Assembly (NCBI GenBank): GCA_965203735.1
Contig: OZ241909.1
Span: forward strand, 2,604,001 to 2,668,000
Source: Bin55 sp965203735
GTDB taxonomy: Bacteria; Pseudomonadota; Gammaproteobacteria; Pseudomonadales; Azotimanducaceae
DNA: 64,000 bases
Direction of reading: 5' to 3'
Shown: one piece after another, positions 42,809 to 52,276 of the stretch
Layout of the letters: every line of letters begins with the position of its first letter
How positions within the stretch are numbered: the stretch's first letter is position 1
Notes under the pieces: model-generated
Seen by the model: only the letters and a program-made list of their open reading frames with translations
What the model was told of the DNA's origin: nothing
The model's database searches: none
Translations under genes and position numbers: made by a program

Positions 42809-45800
42809 GCGAATCTGTCAGTGCTCTCCGAGAGTCAGTACGTGAAGCGGGAGATCAGCCCGTCCGCGAAGAAGTCACATCACCTGAATTTTCCTTTATC
42901 GTTGGTGCTCCCGCCGGATCGGGAAAGACAACACTTCTCGTCTCCCGCTACCTGAGACTACTGAGCATCGTCAACCAACCCGAAGAAATCCTCGCAATTA
43001 CGTTTACGAGAAAAGCTGCCTACGAAATGAAGTCACGGATTCTTCAGGAGCTGTCTCAAGGAGAAACAGATGCGGCACAAGCAGCGTTGGAACGGAGCCG
43101 CATCAGACACTGGGACTTGCAGCTCAATCCTCAGCGACTCAAAATCCAAACCATCGATAGCTTTGCCTACAGCCTCGTTCAACGGATGCCCTATGAGAGC
43201 CAATTAAGTCTCGACTATCAACGTCTCGACGACGCGGGTGCAATCTATGAAGATGCCACGGCGCAATTTCTCGGTTTGATTTATTCAGACGATACGTTTG
43301 CTGACGACATTGCTTCGCTTCTCTCGCTTTTGGACAACAACTACGACACCGCGCTACGGTCGTTGTCAGCAATGCTGGTGAAGCGGCAACATTGGATCGC
43401 ACCTATTCGGGCGATCATGTCCGAAATCGCGCAACAGAATGGGATTGAGAATCTGATTAATCGACTTTCCAGGGTTAGATCGAAGTACATCGACGACCTG
43501 ATTGAGTCTGCAACAGCGGACATTTCCTTGGATATGCATTTTCTGTACAAATCCATTGCCCAGTACTCATCAAAAGGACTTGGAGTCGAGTTCCACGATC
43601 TAACTCGTCCCAGCGACTGGAGGTTTCTTGCCAATATTTTGGTTACCCAAAAAGGCACGGTTCGAAAAGACGTGAACATTAGACAGGGCTTTCGACCAAG
43701 AACGCCCGCGAAGGACCACTGTAGATACGCGTTGCGAAGGACCGAACGAGATGGGTTTGAAGAAGTCTTCGCTCGATTGCAAACTTTGCCCGACAAAGAA
43801 CTTCCAGAATCACATGTCGAGTCGCTAGAAAGCCTCGTTATTGTTTTGTCAAAGCTCATTGAAAAGTTGAACGAGATTTTTCGCCAACGAGAAATTATCG
43901 ACTTTACTGAATTGGCGTTCGCAGCACATCGCGCGTTATCCAGCGAAGGTCTGCCTTCTGATCTAGCGCTTGCATTGGACTACCGTATCTCACACATTCT
44001 CATCGACGAATACCAAGACACATCCCAAGCCCAGTTCGACCTGCTCAACCGGGTCATGGATTCCTGGACTCCCGACTCGGGTAATACCTTCTTTGCCGTT
44101 GGAGATCCGATGCAATCCATTTATGGATTTAGAGATGCAGATCTCAAACTGTTCCAAGACACTTTTGCTAAAGGACTCCATTTTGTTCAAATTAAGCCAC
44201 GCCAGTTAACTAGCAATTTCCGTTCGTCCGCAACCGTCGTTGATTGGATTAATCGTCTGTGTCCGCACGTTTTCGGCAGCCGAAACGATTCATCCGTTGG
44301 AGCTGTTGCCTATACCGAGTCAACTCCAACCAAAATGGATGTCGAAGGCAACGTCGAAGTGATGGTATGTACAAATGATCCGGACTCATTGCAAGAGGCT
44401 CGTGAGGTCGCAAAGCGCATCTCGCAACTCTCGATAGCTAATCCCGACGATACCATCGGTTTATTGGTCCAGACCCGCACTCGGTTGCCTGTGTACTTCA
44501 GGGCCCTGCGTGAAGCGGGATTGACATGGCGTGGAGTGGAAATTGCTCCACTGGCCGATGTACCCGTTGTGCGGGACCTCTACTCGTTGATGCAAGCCAT
44601 CAATGATGATCAAAACCGTTTAGCATGGCTCTCATTCTTCCGGTCGCCTTTATGTGGAATGACTCTTCCAGACTTGGAAGTTCTTTCAACATTCACCACC
44701 GGTCCCGAGATGTTGCGTTGCGATTCTCTGTCTAGACTTGGATCGCAGATATTGGAACGCATACGTGGCGCGTTCAAGTCGTTGAACGACGATAGAAATC
44801 TGACTCTGAGATCACAGCTCGAGAGACTTTGGTTTCGACTTGGTGGAAATGATGCGTACAACGACGCTGATACGTTGATCAATGCGGAACGCTTCCTGAC
44901 TTTGCTCGAAGCCTGCACCCGAGGGGAGATTCGATTAGACGAACTCTGGAAGCGCATCGAATCGGAGTATGCGACGGAAGAAGCAGAATCCGCAGACATC
45001 GAAATCATGACCATTCACAAAGCAAAGGGGCTGGAGTTTGATCACGTAATTCTTCCCGATCTCAATCGAATGCCCCAGAGTGACACGAAGGACATGATTC
45101 AGTGGCAACCGTTTGACCGAGACTTGCTCATCGCCCTAAACCTAAGTGAAGACGAAGACTCTTTGTTCACGTGGTTGTTCGACGAACAGAAAACGAAACG
45201 AAAGAATGAACTGAAGCGACTCCTCTACGTTGCGATCACCCGTGCACGCAAGTCGCTTTCGCTGTTTGGAAGTTGCCCTGACGAACGCGCAAAAGCAAAA
45301 AGCGGGAGCCTCTTTTCGCTCATTAATCCGGACATCGAGAGAATCACAATCATCGAGGGTCAAGAGAGCATTGACGAAGTTGAACAGAGTACGAGCACTA
45401 TGCTCACTAGGCTAGATCCCGATTACACATTTGAGCCGCATCATGCCGAGTTCAAAATCCCCGAATCCCTGCAAGTTTTACGTGAAAAGCGCGACGTCGA
45501 CCTCTCACCGGTTGGATTTCAACGCGAATTAGCACTCGGAAATCTCGTACACCGAGAACTTCATCGAATCGCCGAGAAGCAAGAACTCTCGTTAGACTAC
45601 ATCGACAACGAGCGAACAACACTCTGGCGAAACCGACTGCGATCCGAAGGAGTCGATGGCTCGAATGTTCCTTGGGTGATGGAGCGAGCTCAACAGCATT
45701 TGCATCGTGTGCTGTCAGACGCGATAGGACGTTGGATACTCGACGGTGGTCACCGACTTGCTCAGTCCGAAGCACCGTATTCGACTTGGATTGACGGTTC

Positions 45801-46047
45801 TCTACGAAGTATTGTCGTGGACAGAACCTTTGTGGACTCAACAAACACACGTTGGATCATCGATTACAAGACAGCAATGATCGGACGCGAAGAACAAGAG
45901 GATCTAGAGCGATTTGTTACTCGCCGTTACTTGGACCAAATGATGCTCTATGCAAGGATCTTAGAAGGAATTGAGGATCGTCCCGTTCGCTGTGCTGTTT
46001 ACCTGACGGACATACCGAGGATGGTGGAACTCTCCGTGACCGAATGA
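42805..46047 (+). CDS. AddA-like UvrD/Rep helicase-nuclease
   Basis: A 1080-residue superfamily 1A helicase. Motif I is GAPAGSGKTTLL (about 34-45), motif Ia ILAITFTRKAA, motif II IDEYQDTSQAQFDLL, motif III VGDPMQSIYGFRDA, motif V EIMTIHKAKGLEFDHVI and motif VI LLYVAITRARKSL. A C-terminal RecB/AddA-type nuclease follows, with WIIDYKTA and the QMMLYARIL helix. Together with the upstream AddB-like protein it should degrade and unwind double-strand ends before RecA loading. A dyad lies seven bases after the stop. Confidence 0.9.
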   Translation: MSESVSALRESVREAGDQPVREEVTSPEFSFIVGAPAGSGKTTLLVSRYLRLLSIVNQPEEILAITFTRKAAYEMKSRILQELSQGETDAAQAALERSRIRHWDLQLNPQRLKIQTIDSFAYSLVQRMPYESQLSLDYQRLDDAGAIYEDATAQFLGLIYSDDTFADDIASLLSLLDNNYDTALRSLSAMLVKRQHWIAPIRAIMSEIAQQNGIENLINRLSRVRSKYIDDLIESATADISLDMHFLYKSIAQYSSKGLGVEFHDLTRPSDWRFLANILVTQKGTVRKDVNIRQGFRPRTPAKDHCRYALRRTERDGFEEVFARLQTLPDKELPESHVESLESLVIVLSKLIEKLNEIFRQREIIDFTELAFAAHRALSSEGLPSDLALALDYRISHILIDEYQDTSQAQFDLLNRVMDSWTPDSGNTFFAVGDPMQSIYGFRDADLKLFQDTFAKGLHFVQIKPRQLTSNFRSSATVVDWINRLCPHVFGSRNDSSVGAVAYTESTPTKMDVEGNVEVMVCTNDPDSLQEAREVAKRISQLSIANPDDTIGLLVQTRTRLPVYFRALREAGLTWRGVEIAPLADVPVVRDLYSLMQAINDDQNRLAWLSFFRSPLCGMTLPDLEVLSTFTTGPEMLRCDSLSRLGSQILERIRGAFKSLNDDRNLTLRSQLERLWFRLGGNDAYNDADTLINAERFLTLLEACTRGEIRLDELWKRIESEYATEEAESADIEIMTIHKAKGLEFDHVILPDLNRMPQSDTKDMIQWQPFDRDLLIALNLSEDEDSLFTWLFDEQKTKRKNELKRLLYVAITRARKSLSLFGSCPDERAKAKSGSLFSLINPDIERITIIEGQESIDEVEQSTSTMLTRLDPDYTFEPHHAEFKIPESLQVLREKRDVDLSPVGFQRELALGNLVHRELHRIAEKQELSLDYIDNERTTLWRNRLRSEGVDGSNVPWVMERAQQHLHRVLSDAIGRWILDGGHRLAQSEAPYSTWIDGSLRSIVVDRTFVDSTNTRWIIDYKTAMIGREEQEDLERFVTRRYLDQMMLYARILEGIEDRPVRCAVYLTDIPRMVELSVTE

Positions 46048-46053
46048 AGCTTT

Positions 46054-46070
46054 CTCCTACAATGTTGGAG
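46054..46070. promoter_or_regulatory. 17-bp imperfect palindrome
   Basis: CTCCTACAATGTTGGAG: seven of eight positions on each side are complementary (one T-T mismatch). It lies just after the helicase stop and 105 bases before the receptor start, and could be an operator for the iron- or nutrient-controlled receptor operon. Confidence 0.3.
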
Positions 46071-46175
46071 TTAAGTGAGTCGAGCGACACACGCTCAGGG
46101 ATCGGTCCAATCTACATTTAGACCACTGCTCCTTTGGTTGGAACGAACTCGATTCATCTCTGTTGGAGGACCGCC

Positions 46176-48782
46176 ATGAAACGAAACAACACATCATCTC
46201 ACGAGGACACGCCACAAATTTCGGGCCTCCTCTCAAAGCTCCTTTCTCATTCGAAGAGTGGATACTCCATCTGCCTACGAACCGTTTGCGTAGCATTTTT
46301 TTCCGCTTCAATTGCGAATGCTTCTCATTTACTTGCTCAGCAGACTTCCGAAGACGAAGAAGAAAGTGACGACTCTGGGGTTGTCGAAATCGAAGTCGAG
46401 GCCACTCCGATCGAAATTGAACCAGGCACCACCACATACACAGAGGAAGCTATCAGCGATGCGCCATTGGGAGAAGGGAATCTGTCCGACCTGCTCCGGC
46501 TCAATCCAGCCGTAGAATTTTCGCGCTCCAGCGATTTGTCTGCGGGAACCGCTTCGTTGCGTCCCGACGAGGTCTCGATACATGGAAATGTCTTCTATCA
46601 AAACCTCTTTCTTGTGGATGGGACCGACACCACCAACGACCTAAATCCCGCCGCATCAGAGGATCTATGGAGTACGCCGAGTCTGGTTGCGCCACATGGA
46701 GGAAGTTCACCACAAGGCTACTACATCGATGTCGAGCTACTCGAGCAAGTGAAAGTGTATGACAGCAATATACCTGTTGAATACGGTGGATTTACCGGAG
46801 GTGTTGTTGCCGCCGAGCTCAAGTCATACGGTGGTATCGACAAGTTTAGCTTCACCTATGGATTGCAGCGAGACGACTGGGAGAAATTTCACGTCACTGA
46901 GGACGACATTTCCGTAGCAGACAAGTATCGAGCGGTCTATACACCCGACTACAAAAAAGCAAACTACGGTTTCTCCGTACAGTACGGAGTCACCGAAGAC
47001 GTCGGATTGACACTCTCATTCAATCGCCGCACCTCAGTCTTTGCACAGGAATTTGAGGACGACGCAGACATCATTCGGATGATCGACTACGAAGACTCAA
47101 TCAACAATCTGGTGGGCAAAGTTGATACGAAGGTCGGTGAATACGATCTTGCCGTGTCGTTTCGCTACTCTAACCGTGCGCACGACGGACTGACGTCCAC
47201 AACTTATACCGGAATGTTTGTGCAAGAACATCAAGGATTGGGAACAACAGTTGATTTAAAAACTGAAATGGACAAGGGCTCGTTGAACGTAAAGTTCTCC
47301 ATCGATCAGCTTTCAGATACGTTGGACAGCGAGACGAGTTTCTTCACCTATCACGAGTACTTGGAAAGCAGCGGGATGTCGAGGTTTGAAGGAGCATTTG
47401 GAAGTTCAATCCAACAACAAACACGTTGGAGCATCAAACCCAAGTGGGTATTCAACGAATTCACACACGAATTCGGAACTCAATCCATCTCACTGGGCGG
47501 AGAGCTGAGAGGAACAACCAGCTTCTATGAACGTCCAGACGATGTGATCTTCGAACAGTACTTCTGCGTTCGAGATAACGGAAGAATGGGATGCCGAGAC
47601 CAAGATGGAGACGGCGTGAGCAGCGCTGGTGACGAGTTTCTGCAGCGTCGATCGTTTTGGTATGCGGGCGAGGTGGATATTTCCTATCAAGAACTCTCCA
47701 TGTACATTCAAGATGTCATTACTCTCGAAGATTTCGGATTTCTCGACACGGCTGAAATCACATTGGGGTTGAGATCTGATTGGGAGAGTTTTCTTGACAA
47801 CTTCAACGTCTCGCCGCGTGCGAGCCTAAGCTATCCGACTTCCTATGGATCGTTCGCCTTGGGACTAAGTCGTTACTACGGTAGAAGCTTCTTCCGCTAC
47901 GAATTAAACGACGCAATCTATGGTTGGCGGGAGTCATACGCGAACCTGACCCGCCCGAGAGGGAGACCCGGTGAGGAAGTTCCGTGTTCAGTCACAGATT
48001 TTGAGGACTGTACCCACTTTACATACGACAACCGAACAGGAGCGTCAGACTTGAGCACGCCCTTTTCGGATGAACTTTCAATCGGTTGGTCGCGAACGGA
48101 AGGACAGCTGCTCCATGCAACGGTTTCCTATGTGAATCGAAACAACAAGGACGGAGTTTCGCGGCGACGTGACGAAGATGGGTTGTACTACTACACCAAC
48201 CTGGGAAGGAGTGCTTCACAAGGAATTACGTCCACCATCACTAACGCCGAGACGATTTCGATTGGACAGACTAATACACACTTTTCGATTAGCTTCGGCT
48301 ACTCTGAGACTACTAGCAATCGCCAAGACGATGCAGGTTACGATGAGCAACTCGATGAAGAATTGATCTTCTACGAAGGCGGACTGGTTTCGGTCGATGA
48401 ACTGCCTCCATGGGACTACAACATTCCATTTACTTTTGGGTTCTTTACCACTACCGAAGTACCGGTTTGGAATGTTAGCTGGACAAATTACTTCAACCAC
48501 AGACGTGGCGGAACAGTTGCGCGCGACTCTCGAGAGGACTACACAGATCCTAATTCGGGCTTGACTTACGACATCTACAGAGACTTCGAATTCGACAGTC
48601 TACTTACCGTCAATTCGAAGGTAACCTGGACGGGTAAACTAACTCAAAGGTGGTCGATGTTTGCAACTCTGGAGGTCAACAATCTATTCGATCAAATTGT
48701 CGACCAAAGTACGGTAACTACCCGAAGAAGGTTTACGCAGGGACGTCGATTCTGGATCGAGCTGGGCACTCGTTTTCAATAG
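46176..48782 (+). CDS. TonB-dependent outer-membrane receptor
   Basis: An 868-residue outer-membrane transporter. After a basic N-terminus and a hydrophobic signal region (SICLRTVCVAFFSASIANA) comes an acidic stretch containing a TonB-box-like VVEIEVEATPI, then a plug domain (DLLRLNPAVEF, VSIHGNVFYQNLFLVDG, EYGGFTGGVVAAELK) and a long beta barrel. GGAGG eight bases before ATG 46176 fixes the start. The product ends in LGTRFQ, not the usual terminal aromatic. It is followed by its own exbB-exbD-exbD-tonB genes, so it is probably a specialised importer. The substrate is not evident. Confidence 0.9.
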   Translation: MKRNNTSSHEDTPQISGLLSKLLSHSKSGYSICLRTVCVAFFSASIANASHLLAQQTSEDEEESDDSGVVEIEVEATPIEIEPGTTTYTEEAISDAPLGEGNLSDLLRLNPAVEFSRSSDLSAGTASLRPDEVSIHGNVFYQNLFLVDGTDTTNDLNPAASEDLWSTPSLVAPHGGSSPQGYYIDVELLEQVKVYDSNIPVEYGGFTGGVVAAELKSYGGIDKFSFTYGLQRDDWEKFHVTEDDISVADKYRAVYTPDYKKANYGFSVQYGVTEDVGLTLSFNRRTSVFAQEFEDDADIIRMIDYEDSINNLVGKVDTKVGEYDLAVSFRYSNRAHDGLTSTTYTGMFVQEHQGLGTTVDLKTEMDKGSLNVKFSIDQLSDTLDSETSFFTYHEYLESSGMSRFEGAFGSSIQQQTRWSIKPKWVFNEFTHEFGTQSISLGGELRGTTSFYERPDDVIFEQYFCVRDNGRMGCRDQDGDGVSSAGDEFLQRRSFWYAGEVDISYQELSMYIQDVITLEDFGFLDTAEITLGLRSDWESFLDNFNVSPRASLSYPTSYGSFALGLSRYYGRSFFRYELNDAIYGWRESYANLTRPRGRPGEEVPCSVTDFEDCTHFTYDNRTGASDLSTPFSDELSIGWSRTEGQLLHATVSYVNRNNKDGVSRRRDEDGLYYYTNLGRSASQGITSTITNAETISIGQTNTHFSISFGYSETTSNRQDDAGYDEQLDEELIFYEGGLVSVDELPPWDYNIPFTFGFFTTTEVPVWNVSWTNYFNHRRGGTVARDSREDYTDPNSGLTYDIYRDFEFDSLLTVNSKVTWTGKLTQRWSMFATLEVNNLFDQIVDQSTVTTRRRFTQGRRFWIELGTRFQ

Positions 48783-48790
48783 TCCAGGAA

Positions 48791-48832
48791 CTAGCAAGCA
48801 CAAGTCGACAATAGCCGGCTTGTGCCTGCTAG
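48791..48832 (+). terminator. Hairpin after the receptor gene
   Basis: Arms CTAGCAAGCACAAG (48791-48804) and CTTGTGCCTGCTAG (48819-48832) pair over 14 positions with one A-C mismatch around a 14-base loop. It starts nine bases after the receptor stop. There is no U-run; it may cap the receptor mRNA and lower expression of exbB and later genes. Confidence 0.5.
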
Positions 48833-48959
48833 GTCTCGTCCAAGAAGCATGTCGTAATGTGACGATAGCGCTTTGCGTTTAACGCTGTAGTGTTTGCGCG
48901 TTACTTGTGGATTTGGCTCTGCGCCTCGAACACTGGATTGAAGGAGAACCCACGTAGAC

Positions 48960-49595
48960 ATGCTTGATCGATTGGGTGAGTTTCTAAGCGTGGGTGGACC
49001 AGTTGTCTGGGTTCTCCTGTTGATGTCCATTGCCGCCGTTTCAATCATTGTTCTCAAACTATGGCAGTTTGTGAAGCTCAAGCCTGAATATCAAGGCAAC
49101 TTGGAGGAAGTTTTCTCACTTTGGCGGCGAGGCGAAAATCAAACTGCTCTCGAACGACTCGACGCAACGGTCTTCATCGCTAATGTTGCTGGTTTTGCAA
49201 TGCAAAGCATGAACGAAGGAACCTGGGACGAAGAAGTTCTCAAAGAGGAGCTAGATCGAATAGCCATTTTGAAGCTCAACGATCTACGTTCTCTGCTTCC
49301 CGCTCTCGAGACAATCGGCACTCTGAGTCCACTACTCGGATTGTTGGGCACCGTGCTAGGAATGATCAACGCGTTTCAAGCTATGGAAGCTGCTGGAACT
49401 CAGGTAGATCCCTCGGTTCTTTCAGGTGGTATCTGGCAAGCTCTAATCACCACTGCGCTCGGTCTGGGAGTGGCTATTCCAGCCCTTATCGCCCATAGTT
49501 GGATGGTACAAAAAGTACAACGTGTGGCTACTCAATTCAACGACTGCGTCACTCAACTATTCACTAGTCACCACTTCGGAAATCGTCCAAAGTAA
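48960..49595 (+). CDS. exbB: ExbB-type proton-channel protein (MotA/TolQ/ExbB family)
   Basis: A 211-residue inner-membrane protein with three spans: one near residues 12-32 and two in the C-terminal half. The family signature lies in the second region: LETIGTLSPLLGLLGTVLGMINAFQ followed by ITTALGLGVAIPALI, which line the proton path. With ExbD and TonB it converts proton-motive force into motion that opens the upstream receptor. The start is ATG 48960. Two exbD-type genes and tonB follow on the same strand. Confidence 0.92.
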   Translation: MLDRLGEFLSVGGPVVWVLLLMSIAAVSIIVLKLWQFVKLKPEYQGNLEEVFSLWRRGENQTALERLDATVFIANVAGFAMQSMNEGTWDEEVLKEELDRIAILKLNDLRSLLPALETIGTLSPLLGLLGTVLGMINAFQAMEAAGTQVDPSVLSGGIWQALITTALGLGVAIPALIAHSWMVQKVQRVATQFNDCVTQLFTSHHFGNRPK

Positions 49596-49608
49596 TGGTT
49601 CTAAAGTA

Positions 49609-50007
49609 TTGAAAATAAAACAGTATTTTCAAATTCCTCGAAAACGGGTTAGCTTGGTTCCGTTGGTTGATGTTGTCTTTATTCTGTTACTGTTCTTCAT
49701 GCTCACAACATCCATTGCGAAGGAAAAGCAACTACCAGTCGGTTACTCGTCTCCAACGACTTCTAGTTCGGAAGTGGTTACCCGAGAACTCGTGATTGAA
49801 ACCGAAGACGGGGTCATTTCAGCGGAGGGACAGAGGATCTCAACTCTTGATGCGAAAGAGCTCGCTGCTTGGGTCGGTTTGGATACGGAAGCAATCTATA
49901 TAGTAGACACTCGGTCCCAAATATCCACTCAAGCCCTAGTAACCGTGCTCGACAGGCTTTCCGATGCAGGAGCAACTCAATTGATGATCAAGGAAGACCA
50001 ACCATGA
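49609..50007 (+). CDS. exbD: ExbD/TolR family protein (first copy)
   Basis: A 132-residue biopolymer-transport protein with one N-terminal span. RKRVSLVPLVDVVFILLLFFMLTTSI contains the conserved aspartate that takes part in proton transfer, followed by a periplasmic domain. The start is uncertain: TTG 49609, 13 bases after exbB, gives the usual short cytoplasmic N-terminus, whereas the longer frame from 49522 would overlap exbB. Its stop overlaps the second exbD by ATGA. Confidence 0.9.
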   Translation: MKIKQYFQIPRKRVSLVPLVDVVFILLLFFMLTTSIAKEKQLPVGYSSPTTSSSEVVTRELVIETEDGVISAEGQRISTLDAKELAAWVGLDTEAIYIVDTRSQISTQALVTVLDRLSDAGATQLMIKEDQP

Positions 50008-50429
50008 CTGTGGAGCTAAGGCAGAACCAACCTTCTTCCGACACTCAGCTGATTCCCTTGATCAACGTCGTCTTTCTGATGCTTGCCTTTTTCATGATCG
50101 CCGGTCAGATTCAAAGATCAGATGCCGTCACTTTGGAAACTCCAATTTCGGAAAGTGAATCGGATCGCCAGTCAAGTCCCATCACTATTTCGGTTACGAA
50201 GGATGAACTGATCTACGTGAACGGCACGCTTGTACTACAAGAAGAACTGGTCAATCACATATCGGAAATGAGTAATGAAATTGGTTCGTCCTCGTCTCCA
50301 TCAATCTTGCTGAGGGCTGATGCTCGATTGGCCGCAGTACGCACCCGTGCGATATTGGGAGCACTTCGCGAGACAGGCATTGGCGAGGTTTCCTTAGCTA
50401 CGCTGCATACCTCGGGCTCTCGGGAATGA
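50004..50429 (+). CDS. exbD: ExbD/TolR family protein (second copy)
   Basis: A 141-residue paralogue of the preceding gene. The membrane span DTQLIPLINVVFLMLAFFMIAG has Asn where most ExbD proteins, including the first copy, have the proton-carrying Asp (PLVDVVF versus PLINVVF). It may therefore be a structural partner rather than an active one. The periplasmic part is of normal size. It is translationally coupled to the first copy by ATGA. Two ExbD types in one operon are known in other TonB-like systems. Confidence 0.9.
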   Translation: MTVELRQNQPSSDTQLIPLINVVFLMLAFFMIAGQIQRSDAVTLETPISESESDRQSSPITISVTKDELIYVNGTLVLQEELVNHISEMSNEIGSSSSPSILLRADARLAAVRTRAILGALRETGIGEVSLATLHTSGSRE

Positions 50430-50460
50430 ACCCGAAGAACAAGACTAGTCCTGCTACCCA

Positions 50461-51213
50461 ATGAAGAGCTATTCCCGATGGCTTGCTGCCCTACTCGTCG
50501 CCTCTTCCTTACATGCTCTGCTGGTTGTCTCATGGCTTGGATTCGCCTCGCTCGACGGCGCTACTCACGGCAATCAAGGTGTGCATGATGGTGTTTCCAT
50601 AATCTTGGATATCGATCCATCTCCCGCATCCGAAGTCATAAAGGAGACGAAGGAAGAAGTTGAGCAACTCGATCCGACTCCTACAGTCTTGGAGCACGTC
50701 CAGCCCCCCGACTTCAAGCTAGAACAAATTCCAGCAGAAACTCCTCTCACAGATCTTCAACCTATATTCGAACTACCCAATCCTCCGAGTATCCCGACTA
50801 TGGAGGTTCCACTCACAGTCCTTAGAGATGATCAATTTCTCCAAGCTCATCAGTCTTCTGCCCAAAGTGGCGCAGGTCCAGGAAGTTCCAATCAAGTAGG
50901 ATCCACCAAGCGTCTCTCTGACACACATCTGGCTCGCGTGGCGGCTCACTTGAATCGCTTTAAGAAGTATCCCAACACATCGCGCCGAGCCAAAGAGGAA
51001 GGCAAGGCAGGAGTGACATTTAGGGTCTTTGCAGACGGAAGTGTCGATTCAATTCAACTCACCAAGTCGTCGGGCTATGCTGAGTTGGACGAGGAAGCGC
51101 TCAGTATGGTTAAGCGCGCAGCTCCCTACCCCAAATTTCCGAATTCACTAAACCGACGGGGAGTAACGGAGTTAGAAGTCAGGTCGTCCATAAACTTTTC
51201 GATCAAGGACTGA
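50461..51213 (+). CDS. tonB: TonB family energy transducer
   Basis: A 250-residue protein with an N-terminal span (WLAALLVASSLHALLVVSWL), where the histidine matches the conserved SxxxH of TonB. Next comes a Pro/Glu-rich region that crosses the periplasm, and a C-terminal TonB domain (about 160-250) with the FKKYPNTSRRAKEEGKAGVTF opening and GSVDSIQLTKSSGYAELDEEAL. It is last gene of the receptor-exbB-exbD-exbD cluster. The 290 bases downstream to lapA contain no recognisable gene. Confidence 0.9.
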   Translation: MKSYSRWLAALLVASSLHALLVVSWLGFASLDGATHGNQGVHDGVSIILDIDPSPASEVIKETKEEVEQLDPTPTVLEHVQPPDFKLEQIPAETPLTDLQPIFELPNPPSIPTMEVPLTVLRDDQFLQAHQSSAQSGAGPGSSNQVGSTKRLSDTHLARVAAHLNRFKKYPNTSRRAKEEGKAGVTFRVFADGSVDSIQLTKSSGYAELDEEALSMVKRAAPYPKFPNSLNRRGVTELEVRSSINFSIKD

Positions 51214-51503
51214 CCCTTCTAGTAAATCAATTCCAATCAAGTTTGGCAACAACACTTGATCCTTAGGCTTGCGGTCCGAGAGATGGAATTGTTCACTGGA
51301 AATGTAATTCTATACGTCGTGCTTCGTGTCACGGTGTTTGCATCTAGTGTTTTTGGTCCCAGAGACAATTGAGAGGGTTCAGGAAAAGCGCTTCAAATAC
51401 AAGCACTTCTGTTACACCGTTCTTAAAGCACTTTTTGTGGTTCTAATCGGGTGGTGCATTGCAATTGCGAGTGACCAACCAACTCTCGCAATGGCTGAAG
51501 TTT

Positions 51504-51767
51504 CTAGTTCGTAGATGGAGGCGGCGTTTCTGGCTCAGCCTTTGAGCCTTTATGCCGTCGAAGATTCAGAAAGAAACTTGTGAAAGTTCCTACCAGCAGT
51601 CCAAGCACAAAACAGACAACCAACCAAATGACAAGCGGAAGTTCGGGAGACTCCACTAACCACAAGCTGACCACTGTTGGAGATCGATTTTCGATAACGA
51701 GAACGACGCAGAAAACTATCCCTAACGCAATCAGCGTAATCAAGCCAACTCGTTTGACAATCTTCAA
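51504..51767 (-). CDS. lapA: LapA domain protein (DUF1049)
   Basis: An 87-residue inner-membrane protein with two hydrophobic spans (about 8-26 and 43-66) joined by the VIENRSPTVVSLWLVESPELPL loop, typical of LapA/YciS. In E. coli it works with LapB in regulating lipopolysaccharide synthesis. It lies downstream of ihfB as in E. coli, 53 bases away, but the usual lapB does not follow. The tail after the second span is basic, then Pro-rich. Confidence 0.88.
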   Translation of the reverse strand: MKIVKRVGLITLIALGIVFCVVLVIENRSPTVVSLWLVESPELPLVIWLVVCFVLGLLVGTFTSFFLNLRRHKGSKAEPETPPPSTN

Positions 51768-51820
51768 GGCGTCACAGGATCCCGGGAAATGGATCCGCTA
51801 ATTAGAAGGTTCGAAACTAC

Positions 51821-52183
51821 CTAAGAGTCTGATTCTAACGTTTCGCTGTCGCGATTCTTCCAAATCTCTTCTAGTCGTTTATGAGTATTGTCGTCTCGCT
51901 CACGAGCTTGGTCTATTCGATCACGCAGAGCACGTCCCGGTCTAAAGTACGGAACATGTCGTTCGGGAACATAAACCGATTCACCAGTTCGAGGATTTCT
52001 TCCAACTCGGCTTACTCGCCTGCGGAGTCCAAAGGAACCGAAGCCGCGAATCTCTACGCGACGCCCTTCGACCAACGCGTTTGATACTTCTTGCAGAATC
52101 AGATCCACACACCGAACAACAGTTTCTTTCGACAGTTCTGGCTGCTTGTCAGCAATGAGTTGCTCCAACTCCGAACGTGTCAT
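51821..52183 (-). CDS. ihfB: Integration host factor beta subunit
   Basis: DNA-bending HU/IHF-family protein. The core (1-94) begins MTRSELEQLIADKQPELS and contains the arm segment GFGSFGLRRRVSRVGRNPRTGESVYVPERHVPYFRPGRALRDRI, which inserts the conserved proline into DNA. At 120 residues it is longer than the usual ~95 because of a charged C-terminal tail. Position between rpsA and lapA identifies it as the beta subunit. It probably has its own promoter in the 93-base gap after rpsA. Confidence 0.94.
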   Translation of the reverse strand: MTRSELEQLIADKQPELSKETVVRCVDLILQEVSNALVEGRRVEIRGFGSFGLRRRVSRVGRNPRTGESVYVPERHVPYFRPGRALRDRIDQARERDDNTHKRLEEIWKNRDSETLESDS

Positions 52184-52276
52184 GCTGCTTGAAACCAGGT
52201 CTGTGGACGGGACCTCGCGATCGAGCCCCTAGGATTCGACTTCAAAGTGGTAGGTACCTTTCTATTCTGCGTCTCA

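Noticed and set aside
43341..43859. 172-codon frame antisense to the AddA-like gene
   Set aside because: The opposite strand is a well-supported helicase with ordered motifs; the antisense product has no recognisable features.
51326..51514. 62-codon frame after tonB with a hydrophobic, signal-like segment
   Set aside because: No ribosome site or recognisable family; it stops soon after the hydrophobic part and runs into the convergent lapA. The 290-base gap is better left empty.
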